From Burkholderia sp. 4M9327F10 (GTDB taxonomy: Bacteria > Pseudomonadota > Gammaproteobacteria > Burkholderiales > Burkholderiaceae): a stretch of DNA of 64,000 nt. Below, one piece after another: positions 45,190 through 53,760 of this stretch (position 1 is its first letter; the number at the start of each line of letters is the position of its first letter). A program made the translations under genes and the position numbers. The notes under the pieces are model-generated. The model was given only the letters and a program-made list of their open reading frames with translations. It made no database searches and had not been told where the DNA came from. The stretch lies in NCBI RefSeq assembly GCF_005503145.1, contig NZ_SCNV01000013.1, positions 96,266-160,265 on the forward strand. The letters are read 5' to 3'.

Positions 45190-46224
45190 ATGCCAACCCT
45201 GAGTGAAGTCGCGCGCCGCGCCGGTTGCACGCCCGCCACGGTGTCGAACGTGCTGCGCAATCGCGGCCGGGTCGGCGCCCTCACCCGGCAACGCGTGCTC
45301 GATGCGGTCGAAGCGCTCGGCTATCAGCCGCATCTGGCCGCCCGGGCGCTCGCCGAGGGCCGCGCCCCGACCATCGCGCTGATGGTCTCGAGCATCGCCA
45401 ACCCGTTCTATCCCGAGTTCGCGCTGGCGGTCGAGCGTGCGGCGCGCAGCAGCGGCCACTTCCTGATCATCTGCAATACGAACGAAGATCCGCTGGCAGG
45501 ACGCGCGTATCTGGAACAGATTGCCGGCACGCTGTCGGAAGGTGTGCTGGTGATGAACGCGAATCTGGATTTCGCCGACCTGCACAAGACCGAGGCGCGC
45601 GGCGCGCCGGTTGTGCTGTGCATGTGGGAACGTCCGCACGAACCGCCCGGCCTGCCCTGCGTGGCGGTCGATTTCCGGCTCGCCGGCGAACTGGCCGGGC
45701 AGCATCTGCTCGAACTGGGGCACCGGCGGATCGGCGCCATCGTCGGCAGCAAGGCGGCGGGTATCCACGCGGCGCGTTACGAAGGCTTTCTCGATGCGCT
45801 GCGCGCGGCGGGGCTCGAGGTGGCGGACTCGCCGGTGTGTTATGCGCCGGATACCACCCAGGGCGGCTATCTCGCCGCCCGCGAATTGCTGCAGGGGAAT
45901 CCGCAGCTAAGTGCGATCTTTGCGACCAACGACCTGCCCGCGCTCGGCGCCTTGCATGCGGCGGCCGATCTGGGCTTGCAGGTGCCGGGCGATCTGTCGG
46001 TAATCGGTATTACTGACATTCAGTTAGCCCAGGAATCGCGTCCGGCGCTGACAACCGTGGCTGTGCCAACGGTCGAAGCGGCTGAGCTGGCGGTGTCCTT
46101 GCTGCGCGAGTTGATCGAGGCGTCGCCGCGCGGCACCCGAGCTACGGCGCAAGCGCCGCGGATGTGCGTGGCATCAGCACCGCGGCTCGTGGTGCGCGCC
46201 TCGACGCAAGCTCCCGGCGGCTAA
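45190..46224 (+). CDS. LacI family transcriptional regulator
   Basis: A 344-residue LacI repressor: HTH MPTLSEVARRAGCTPATVSN-VLRNRGRVG with hinge YQPHLAARALAEGR and a PBP1-like sugar domain (SSIANPFYPEFALAVERAA, HRRIGAIVGSKA, TNDLPALGAL). Divergent from the GH42/ABC operon, with an 18-bp palindromic operator between; it most likely represses that operon until the sugar is present. Confidence 0.92.
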   Translation: MPTLSEVARRAGCTPATVSNVLRNRGRVGALTRQRVLDAVEALGYQPHLAARALAEGRAPTIALMVSSIANPFYPEFALAVERAARSSGHFLIICNTNEDPLAGRAYLEQIAGTLSEGVLVMNANLDFADLHKTEARGAPVVLCMWERPHEPPGLPCVAVDFRLAGELAGQHLLELGHRRIGAIVGSKAAGIHAARYEGFLDALRAAGLEVADSPVCYAPDTTQGGYLAARELLQGNPQLSAIFATNDLPALGALHAAADLGLQVPGDLSVIGITDIQLAQESRPALTTVAVPTVEAAELAVSLLRELIEASPRGTRATAQAPRMCVASAPRLVVRASTQAPGG

Positions 46225-46303
46225 ACGAGCCGGTCAAGCTTGAGCACCTGCATGGAAATCTGCGTGAACACCAGCCTGAGATCATGCGCGAGCGCCCGCA
46301 TGC

Positions 46304-46351
46304 AGAGCCGCATGAAGAGCCGCCTGAAGAGCCGCCTGATGAACCGCCCGA
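46304..46351 (+). repeat. 12-bp tandem repeat between convergent lacI and GGDEF-EAL genes
   Basis: AGAGCCGCATGA, AGAGCCGCCTGA twice, then TGAACCGCCCGA. It is the third such 11-12-bp repeat in the window; the gap 46225-46355 holds nothing else clear. Confidence 0.7.
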
Positions 46352-46355
46352 GCGC

Positions 46356-48668
46356 CTACTCGCTCGCCGGCCAGGGCAGATGCGGCGAGGACCAGTCCAG
46401 TTCCGTGCCCACCACCGAGCGCATTTCCGGCGACTGTATCGCCACCGTCACGGCGATACAGGGCCGCCCGCTCGCGAGCGACAGATAAGGACTACTGGCA
46501 ACCGGCACACCGGGCAGCAGGACCGCGTTCCTGAAGTACGGCCGGTGATCCCAGCGCGCATCGCGCGGATCCGCCACCGGCTCCAGCGAATCGCCCACGT
46601 TTGCGCCTGCCACGCCGGTGACTTCGGGGCCAATCTGCCGGCCCCGCTCGTCCAGGATGAAACAGCTAATACAAAGCTTCTGCTGCGCCAGATCGGCAAA
46701 CGCGTCGGCCATGGCTACGCCGGCGAGCAACGCATCGGCGGCGCTGCGCAAGGCAAAGCGGTACGGTTCCACCTCGCTCTCGAACAACGCATGCAGATGT
46801 GCCCGGCCCTGAGCGATCACATCGAACGAGCGGTCGATCAGGCGGTTGATCGTATCCGGCGGTGCGATCTGGGCGGCCGGCCGCCCTAGCAGAAAGCCTT
46901 GAGCGAAATCGACGTTCGACTCGACCGCGAGAATCAGTTCCTCGGTCGTCTCGACGCCTTCGACCACCACCAGCATGCCCGCCTGATGCAGCAGCGACAC
47001 CAGCTTGGGCAGGATCGACTGCTGCGTGCCCGGAATCGTCGCGCGAATCAGCTCGCCGTCCAGCTTCACGAAGTCCGGACGGATCCGGAACAGCCGGTCC
47101 AGATTCGACTGGCCGGCGCCGAAATCGTCCACCGCAATCAGAAAGCCGTGCTCGCGATAGCGGGCCGCCGCGCGTGACATCTCGTCGACGCTGCCGCCGC
47201 GCGATTCGAGAATCTCCAGAACGATCTTGTCCGGCTCCAGCCCCGCCGAGCGCACGATGCCGGCCAGCTGATCGGCATAGCCCTGCGCCACGAAGGTCGC
47301 GGGCAGGATATTGAGGAAGATCCACGCCTCACCGGGAATCAGCCGTTGCGCATTGGCGAGATGGACGGCATGGCTGGCGCGATCGAGCGCGCCCTCGTCG
47401 GAAAGCGGCCGCGGTGCGAACAGGACGGCCGGCGCCACCAGCGAGCCATCGGATTGCTCGCCGCGCAACAACGCCTCGAAGCCGACCTGTTTCTGATGCG
47501 ACAGGCTATAGAGCGGTTGGAAATGCGAGGTCAGATAGTAGTCCTCCCAACGCGGCCGCGCGTCGCCCGATGGGTCGTTCGGGTCGCACAGACATTCCAG
47601 GCATAACAATTGCTGAGAGTCGCACGAGACCGCCAGCTCCGCACAGACGCGGTTGCGGCCGGTCTGCTTGGCGCGCAGCAGGGCTTCGTCGGCGCGGTCG
47701 AGCAGCGCCATGATGCTTTCGCCGGGGCGATGCTCGGCCACGCCGAAGCTCGCCGTCAGGTAACCATCCGGCCGCGCGATGCCGGAGATGGCCCCACGCA
47801 CCCGCTCGGCCAGTTCGAGCGCAGAGGCCAGCCCCTCGCGCCGCAATACCGCGAACTCCTCGCCGCCGATGCGGCTCACGCTGTCCTGCGCAATCGTTTG
47901 CTCCATCAGTACCTGCGCCACTTCATAAAGCGCCTGGTCGCCGACGGCATGGCCGAACTGGTCGTTCAGGGACTTGAAATAGTCAATGTCGACAAAGATC
48001 GCGCACGCTTTGCCGTCCTTGCCCAGTGCGCCGAGCCGCCGCTCGGCCTGCTCCATGAAGGCGCGGCGGTTTTGCAGGCCGGTCAGCGGATCGGTCGCGG
48101 CCAGTTGCGCGAGGCGATTCTCGAGCAGGAAATGATTGCGCCGGAACCAGTAGAAGCTGAGGTGGAAGACCGTCGCCGTGGGCACGCCGACCACCACCCA
48201 CATCCAGGCCACCACCGTGACGTCGTGCATCTGCGGGTGCCGGAACAGCAATGGCAGCGCGGCGGCATAAAACGCCACCGTGCCGACCAGAAAGTGGGCC
48301 GGCGTCAGCCAAAGCGGCGCCGAGCACACCGGGATCACGAGCAGCGCGGGCAATGCCCATAGCAAAGCCTGTTCGAGACCGGCAATGTTGAGCGCAATGA
48401 CGATCACCAGCACCAGCGTATAAGCCACGCCGAATGCGCCGAACCACCAGGTGCTGCGCGCCTTGTGCACACCCGCGACCAGCAAGGCGAGGCAAACGAT
48501 GCAGGCGAGCCTGTAAGGCAGCCAGACGGCCGGCCCCGCTACCAGCCCCCGTGCCAGCACGAACAGCAACGCGGCGACCACTGTGAAACCCATGGTGACG
48601 GTCGACAGGGGACGCTGCTGATCCAACGAACGACGATGAAAACGGTGACGCAAGTGGGCATCGGTCAT
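46356..48668 (-). CDS. Membrane GGDEF-EAL c-di-GMP enzyme with C-terminal sensor-like domain
   Basis: A 770-residue protein with about five TM helices (25-180), a GGDEF domain (GGEEF at 268-272, no RxxD inhibitory site upstream) and an intact EAL domain (FEALLRG near 397, FLNILPATF, VDDFGAG, VKLDGEL, VVEGVET, AQGFLLGRP). The last 200 residues look like a C-terminal PDC/Cache-type sensing fold (SYLSLASGRP-like region), an unusual position. It may both make and break c-di-GMP. Divergent from the cellulose operon 637 bases away. Start ATG 48668 (MTDAHLRHRF). Confidence 0.88.
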   Translation of the reverse strand: MTDAHLRHRFHRRSLDQQRPLSTVTMGFTVVAALLFVLARGLVAGPAVWLPYRLACIVCLALLVAGVHKARSTWWFGAFGVAYTLVLVIVIALNIAGLEQALLWALPALLVIPVCSAPLWLTPAHFLVGTVAFYAAALPLLFRHPQMHDVTVVAWMWVVVGVPTATVFHLSFYWFRRNHFLLENRLAQLAATDPLTGLQNRRAFMEQAERRLGALGKDGKACAIFVDIDYFKSLNDQFGHAVGDQALYEVAQVLMEQTIAQDSVSRIGGEEFAVLRREGLASALELAERVRGAISGIARPDGYLTASFGVAEHRPGESIMALLDRADEALLRAKQTGRNRVCAELAVSCDSQQLLCLECLCDPNDPSGDARPRWEDYYLTSHFQPLYSLSHQKQVGFEALLRGEQSDGSLVAPAVLFAPRPLSDEGALDRASHAVHLANAQRLIPGEAWIFLNILPATFVAQGYADQLAGIVRSAGLEPDKIVLEILESRGGSVDEMSRAAARYREHGFLIAVDDFGAGQSNLDRLFRIRPDFVKLDGELIRATIPGTQQSILPKLVSLLHQAGMLVVVEGVETTEELILAVESNVDFAQGFLLGRPAAQIAPPDTINRLIDRSFDVIAQGRAHLHALFESEVEPYRFALRSAADALLAGVAMADAFADLAQQKLCISCFILDERGRQIGPEVTGVAGANVGDSLEPVADPRDARWDHRPYFRNAVLLPGVPVASSPYLSLASGRPCIAVTVAIQSPEMRSVVGTELDWSSPHLPWPASE

Positions 48669-49304
48669 GTGTTGCGTTGCGGTGGAAAGTATATTGATAG
48701 ATATCAGGCCAGCTCCGTTACTCTGCCGCTGTATAACGGCAACTGTCTGACCAATATTAATGCCCACGACACAAACAAACTTTATGGCGCGTTGCCCGTG
48801 CGGCAGCGCTCTCGCGCCCGCCCCAAGCCGCCCCTGACTCGCCCCTGACGGTTACTGCCGATTACTTACGGCAAGCTTGATTGCCACCGCTTTAGCACGC
48901 CCAGAAAACCCGGTCACCCCGCGCGATGATGCAACTGCACAACACTTGCACGAGGCATGACGGACGGCGGCGCCCAATGCGTTCCGACTCCCTCTGCCCG
49001 CGACATCGTTTGCGGTGCGGCTATTCAAAGGGCATTAGGAAAAATTTCCGGCCCGATTTGCGTTTCTTGCTTCGCAGCGTGCGAAAGCCCATATACCGCA
49101 GAGCAGAACGATGGTAGCGGAATGTTAATTCATTCAGTAGACTGCGTATAAAGAGCCGTCGGCCACCTTTCATCGAGCAGCACCAGTAAAAGTAACCACT
49201 GGGCGCGTGCAATGCGCGCCTTATCTGCAACACTTTCGGATGTCCGGTTCCAGACACCCGTCTTACGACGGCTTGACGGCAAACGGCCATCCTTTTCGGA
49301 CAAC
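48669..49304. other. Long intergenic region upstream of the cellulose operon
   Basis: About 636 bases without a convincing gene. A possible sigma-70 promoter TTAATT-N16-TATAAA lies at 49125-49152. The AT-rich part near 49040-49130 may carry regulatory sites (for example for a c-di-GMP-responsive activator), but no clear palindrome was found. Confidence 0.4.
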
Positions 49305-49760
49305 ATGGGCCCTATCTTCGACTACCTGCTGCAACGCCAGATTTCCCCTCAGTGGCGGGGCTTACTCACCGCTCTGGCAGAAGAGTTCGAAGCGCAGATT
49401 GGGCAAGATGAATTGCGGCAGTTGATGTACCGGGTCGGTTGCCGGTTTGCTGCAGCGGCCCCCTTGCCGCCGTGCGGCTCGGCCGCCGATCTCGCGGACG
49501 CGTTGAACGCGCGCTGGCAGGAAACCGAGTGGGGCTACGTCGAGCTGTCGGACGAACCGGAGTATCTGCGCATCGCCCATTCATGCGCGCCGCTGCTGGC
49601 GTTCGGCGCCACGGCGCTCAACTGGACGCCCGCGTTCCTGGAAGGCGTGTACCAGACGTGGCTCAGCGCATTGGGAGCGGAGGGTCTGTCGGTCGCCCAG
49701 GCCAGCGAATTCGATGAGCACGCAACCATCGAATTCCGGCTCGGCCGCCACCCCGCGTAA
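49305..49760 (+). CDS. bcsD: Cellulose synthase accessory protein BcsD
   Basis: A 151-residue BcsD starting MGPIFDYLLQRQISPQWRG. In acetic acid bacteria BcsD forms periplasm-facing or cytosolic scaffolds that align glucan chains and make cellulose crystalline. Conserved parts visible: LLTALAEEFEAQIGQDELRQ, MYRVGCRFA, CGSAADLADALNARW and TWGYVELS-like WGYVEL. ATG 49305 is chosen over an upstream frame start at 49212. First gene of the cellulose operon. Confidence 0.87.
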   Translation: MGPIFDYLLQRQISPQWRGLLTALAEEFEAQIGQDELRQLMYRVGCRFAAAAPLPPCGSAADLADALNARWQETEWGYVELSDEPEYLRIAHSCAPLLAFGATALNWTPAFLEGVYQTWLSALGAEGLSVAQASEFDEHATIEFRLGRHPA

Positions 49761-49853
49761 GCCCTGCTGCTCGAGGGATTTCTTACCGCCTGTGACGGCG
49801 GATGGAAAGCGGGCAATGCAGGACCAGACAGACTTGAACAAGACGGCGGCGAC

Positions 49854-50711
49854 ATGAGTCCTTCCAGCGACATCGAAACACTCTTCGGGCATTTTGGCGG
49901 CAATCCGGGCGACTACCAGGAAATCGGCCGCGAAAATGAAGCGAGCTCGGCACGCACGCGCTGGCCGTTGCTCGTCACCCTGGACCTGAAGCAGCCGTCC
50001 ATACCGGCCATCGCACAACGGCGCGATTCCGCCTTGAAGCAGGCTGGCGCAGTCGAGCCGCATGCGCAGGCTGACGCGCAGGCCGAAGATGAGACGCCAC
50101 GCGGCGACGCGGCAGCGGCCGGCTCCACTGATCCGGAACCCACCCGCAGCGCATTGCTGCGTAGCAAGGCGCCGCTATTCACGCGCCCGCACCGGCGCAG
50201 CATTCCACCGGTCGGCAAAGCCGCCACAGCCGAAGCGCCACGCGGCGCCGAGCGCTTTTCCGCGTTGCCGGTTGCGCGCGAGGCCGTGCCGCCGGCTCCA
50301 GCGCAGGCAGAGCCGGTGGAGCCGGCCGCTGCGCCCACGCTGCGCGCACCCGCCATGTCGGCGTTTTCTGCAAAGCTGGCCGTGCCCGGTATCGCCCGGC
50401 CGCAAGCGATAGCGCCGGTGGCGCCTGTTGCAACGTCAGTACCGCCAGCACCGTCAGCGTCCGCGATACCCGCCGTATCCCCCGCTGCAACACGCGCCGC
50501 GGCACCGGCCGCCGTCCAGCCGCCGTCCATCCTCGGCAAGCTGTTCGCACCGGCTACACCCAAATCCGCGCCATCCGCCGCGGCGCCTGCCGCCGGCGAT
50601 TCCACACCGGCGCCGCTCGGCTCCCTGTTCGCCCGTTTGCGCGGCGACGCCGCGAAGCCGGCCGCGCCCGCTCCCCACTCGTGGCTGACCAACGGCCCGC
50701 GTCGCTCATGA
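49854..50711 (+). CDS. bcsP: Proline-rich cellulose operon protein BcsP
   Basis: A 285-residue protein whose first 45 residues (SDIETLFGHFGGNPGDYQEI, ARTRWPLLVTLDL) resemble the BcsR/DUF2629-like N terminus known from BcsR and BcsP. The remainder is Pro/Ala-rich and looks disordered. It sits between bcsD and bcsQ and overlaps bcsQ as ATGA. It probably recruits or regulates the BcsQA complex. The name follows the family BcsP described for betaproteobacterial cellulose operons. Confidence 0.8.
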   Translation: MSPSSDIETLFGHFGGNPGDYQEIGRENEASSARTRWPLLVTLDLKQPSIPAIAQRRDSALKQAGAVEPHAQADAQAEDETPRGDAAAAGSTDPEPTRSALLRSKAPLFTRPHRRSIPPVGKAATAEAPRGAERFSALPVAREAVPPAPAQAEPVEPAAAPTLRAPAMSAFSAKLAVPGIARPQAIAPVAPVATSVPPAPSASAIPAVSPAATRAAAPAAVQPPSILGKLFAPATPKSAPSAAAPAAGDSTPAPLGSLFARLRGDAAKPAAPAPHSWLTNGPRRS

Positions 50712-51496
50712 AAGTCATTGCGGTCGTGTCCGCGAAGGGTGGCGTCGGCAAGACCACCCTCGCCGCCAACCTTGCTTCCGTTCTCGCCACCAGCGGCCGG
50801 CGCGTGATCGCGCTCGATCTCGATCCGCAAAACGCCTTGCGCCTGCATTTCGGCGTGCCGCTCGACAGCATCGACGGCCTGTCGCGCGCCACCCTGAGCG
50901 GCGATGCATGGCGCAGCGTCATGTTCGACGGCGTCGACGGCGTGACCGTGCTGCCGTACGGCGCCGTCGTCGAAGACGACCGGCGCCGCTTCGAAGCGCA
51001 TCTCGACCGCGAGCCGCTGTGGCTCATGCACTCGCTCAGCACGCTCAGACTCGATGCAGGCGACATCGTCATTATCGACACACCGCCGGGCTCCTCCGTC
51101 TATACCCGCACCGCCCTGTGCGCGGCGACTTTCGCGCTGAACGTGGTGCTCGCCGACGCCGCCTCCTACGCGGCGATTCCGCAAATGGAGCGGATGATCG
51201 AGGCCTACGCCGCGCCGCGCCCCGAATTCGGCGGCGAGGGCTACGTCGTCAACCAGGTCGACCAGTCGCGCCAGTTGAGCAAAGATGTCCTCAAGGTGCT
51301 GCGCCATCTGCTGGGCGACAAGCTGTTCCCTGGAGTCATACACCAGGATGAAGGTGTCAGCGAATCGCTCGCCTGCGACACCACGCTAATCCACTACGAT
51401 CCGCTTAGCCAGGCCGCCGCCGATTTCCGCTCCTGCAGCCAGTGGCTGATGTCGCGGGTCGACGCGATCGCCGTTTCGCCGGGGAGTGTCGCATGA
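50708..51496 (+). CDS. bcsQ: Cellulose biosynthesis MinD-like ATPase BcsQ
   Basis: A 262-residue ParA/MinD-like ATPase. Deviant Walker A KGGVGKTTLAANLA (10-23 region), DLDPQNALRLHFG, and IIDTPPGSS. In Escherichia coli BcsQ is needed for cellulose secretion and polar localisation of the complex. Start ATG 50708 overlaps the bcsP stop by four bases; its end overlaps bcsA likewise. Confidence 0.93.
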   Translation: MKVIAVVSAKGGVGKTTLAANLASVLATSGRRVIALDLDPQNALRLHFGVPLDSIDGLSRATLSGDAWRSVMFDGVDGVTVLPYGAVVEDDRRRFEAHLDREPLWLMHSLSTLRLDAGDIVIIDTPPGSSVYTRTALCAATFALNVVLADAASYAAIPQMERMIEAYAAPRPEFGGEGYVVNQVDQSRQLSKDVLKVLRHLLGDKLFPGVIHQDEGVSESLACDTTLIHYDPLSQAAADFRSCSQWLMSRVDAIAVSPGSVA

Positions 51497-53703
51497 GCAC
51501 GCCGCAACCGCAGGGCATCGAAACCGCCGCGCCACCCTCGCGGCTCGAACGCATCGTCGACGCGCGCCTGTGGAGCAGCACGCCGGTCGTGGTCTGCCTG
51601 ACGCTGTTTGCGATCGTGATCCTGTACTTTGTGTTCACGGTGCCGCTCGCGTTCTACGAGCAGTTGACCTTCGCGACCTGCTGCTTCATCTGCGCGCTGC
51701 TGTTTCGCCGCCTGCAGGGCCGTTATGCGACGCTGGTGATGATCATGCTCTCGGTGGTCGCATCGGGCCGCTATATGTACTGGCGGCTGACCACCACCAC
51801 GTACTGGGAGCACCCGCTCGACGCCGTCTGGGGCATGCTGCTGGTATCGGCCGAGGTCTATTCGACCATCGTGATGATGCTCGGCTACTTCCAGACCGCC
51901 TGGCCGCTCAAGCGCGAGCCGATGCCGCTGCCGGCCGACCGCAGCGCATGGCCGACGGTCGACGTCTTCATCCCCACGTATAACGAGCCGCTCTCGGTGG
52001 TCAAGCCGACCATCTACGCGGCACTGGCGCTCGACTACCCGGCCGACAAGCTGTCCATCCACGTGCTCGACGACGGCCGCCGCCCCGAGTTCAAGGCGTT
52101 CTGCGAGGAAGTCGGGGTGCATTGGACGATCCGCACCCACAACCGCCACGCAAAAGCCGGCAATATCAACGAAGCGCTGAAGATCACCAACGGCGAGTAC
52201 CTGGCGATCTTCGACTGCGATCACATCCCCACCCGCTCGTTCCTGCAGATCGGCCTCGGCTGGTTCCTGCGCGACAAGCTGCTGTCGATGCTGCAGACGC
52301 CGCACCATTTTTTCTCCGCCGATCCGTTCGAGCGCAATCTCGGCACTTTCCGCAAAGTCCCAAATGAAGGCGAGCTGTTCTACGGCCTCGTGCAGGACGG
52401 CAACGACCTGTGGAATGCGACGTTCTTCTGCGGCTCATGCGCGCTGCTGCGCCGCTCGATGGTCGAGGAAATCGGCGGCATTGCGGTGGAGACCGTCACC
52501 GAAGACGCCCACACCGCGCTCAAGCTGCACCGTCTCGGCTACACCACCGCTTACCTCGCCATCGCACAGGCAGCGGGGCTCGCCACAGAGAGCCTCTCCG
52601 GCCACATCGGCCAGCGGATTCGCTGGGCACGCGGCATGACGCAGATCTTCCGCATCGACAATCCGTTGACCGGCCGCGGCCTGAAGCTCGGCCAGCGGCT
52701 GTGCTACCTGAACGCGATGATGCACTTCTTCTACGGTGTGCCGCGCCTCGTGTTCCTGACCGCCCCGCTGTCGTTCCTGTTCTTCGGCGCACACGTGATC
52801 GAAGCGGCTGCCAGCGCCATCGCCATTTACGCGCTGCCGCACATGATGCATGCGAGCATTACCAACTCGCGCATGCAGCGCCTGTTCCGCCATTCATTCT
52901 GGGCGGAGGTGTATGAGTCGGTGCTGGCCTCCTACATCACCGCGCCGACGCTGCTCGCGCTGATCAATCCGAAGCTCGGCAAATTCAACGTCACGGCCAA
53001 GGGCGGCCAGATCGAGAAGAACTACTTCGACTGGGCCATCTCGCGTCCCTATCTGTTTCTGCTGCTGTTGAACCTGGTCGGCTTTGTCACCGGGCTCGTG
53101 CACATCTACTTCAAGTGGGGCGTACACAGCGAAGTGCAGACCACGGTGCTCAATCTGGCGTGGACCGCCTACAACATGCTGATCCTCGGCGCCAGCGTGG
53201 CGGCGGCGAGCGAGCGCCGGCAGATTCGCGCTGTGCACCGCGTGGCGATGAAAATGCCGGTCATGCTGAAATTTTCGACCGGCCGCACGCTGGCCTGCCA
53301 GACCATCGACTACTCGGAAGGCGGCGTGGGCGTCGAACTGCCGAGCAACATCGAGGTGCCGATGCACGAACGCATGACCGTGTCGCTGTTTCGCGGCGAC
53401 GAAGAATATGCGTTCCCGGCCACGGTCGGCTTCACGGCGCCCGGCCGGGTCGGCCTGCGCTTCGATGCGATGTCGCGCGAGCAGGAGTTCGAGTTCGTGA
53501 AGTCCACTTTTGCGCGCGCCGATGCCTGGATGGGCTGGGCCGAAGGCCGTCCGCAGGACACCCCGTTGCGCGGCCTCTCACATGTTTTGTGGGTGGGCGC
53601 ACGCGGCATCGCCGGACTGTTCGAACATCTCTACGAAGACCTGCGCGGCTCGATGCGTGGCCGTCCGACCGACGTCAAAAAGCTGGAAACGAAAAAAGAC
53701 TGA
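51493..53703 (+). CDS. bcsA: Cellulose synthase catalytic subunit BcsA
   Basis: A 736-residue inner-membrane GT2 synthase that polymerises UDP-glucose to beta-1,4-glucan. Catalytic signature complete: DD at 193-194, DCD at 241-243, FFCGS, TED at 336-338 and QRIRW at 374-378, flanked by TM helices. PilZ domain near the C terminus has RAVHR (RxxxR, 579-583) and DYSEGG (606-611), so c-di-GMP activation is expected. ATG 51493 overlaps bcsQ by four bases. Confidence 0.97.
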   Translation: MSTPQPQGIETAAPPSRLERIVDARLWSSTPVVVCLTLFAIVILYFVFTVPLAFYEQLTFATCCFICALLFRRLQGRYATLVMIMLSVVASGRYMYWRLTTTTYWEHPLDAVWGMLLVSAEVYSTIVMMLGYFQTAWPLKREPMPLPADRSAWPTVDVFIPTYNEPLSVVKPTIYAALALDYPADKLSIHVLDDGRRPEFKAFCEEVGVHWTIRTHNRHAKAGNINEALKITNGEYLAIFDCDHIPTRSFLQIGLGWFLRDKLLSMLQTPHHFFSADPFERNLGTFRKVPNEGELFYGLVQDGNDLWNATFFCGSCALLRRSMVEEIGGIAVETVTEDAHTALKLHRLGYTTAYLAIAQAAGLATESLSGHIGQRIRWARGMTQIFRIDNPLTGRGLKLGQRLCYLNAMMHFFYGVPRLVFLTAPLSFLFFGAHVIEAAASAIAIYALPHMMHASITNSRMQRLFRHSFWAEVYESVLASYITAPTLLALINPKLGKFNVTAKGGQIEKNYFDWAISRPYLFLLLLNLVGFVTGLVHIYFKWGVHSEVQTTVLNLAWTAYNMLILGASVAAASERRQIRAVHRVAMKMPVMLKFSTGRTLACQTIDYSEGGVGVELPSNIEVPMHERMTVSLFRGDEEYAFPATVGFTAPGRVGLRFDAMSREQEFEFVKSTFARADAWMGWAEGRPQDTPLRGLSHVLWVGARGIAGLFEHLYEDLRGSMRGRPTDVKKLETKKD

Positions 53704-53760
53704 TCTATGGGCCAAGGGATTGCGCGAATATACACACAACACCTGCAAGGCGAGCGCGGC

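Noticed and set aside
46304..46351. CRISPR-like repeats
   Set aside because: Twelve-base units directly adjacent, without spacers.
49021..49290. 89-codon minus-strand gene upstream of bcsD
   Set aside because: No ribosome site, no similarity, lies in the probable promoter region.
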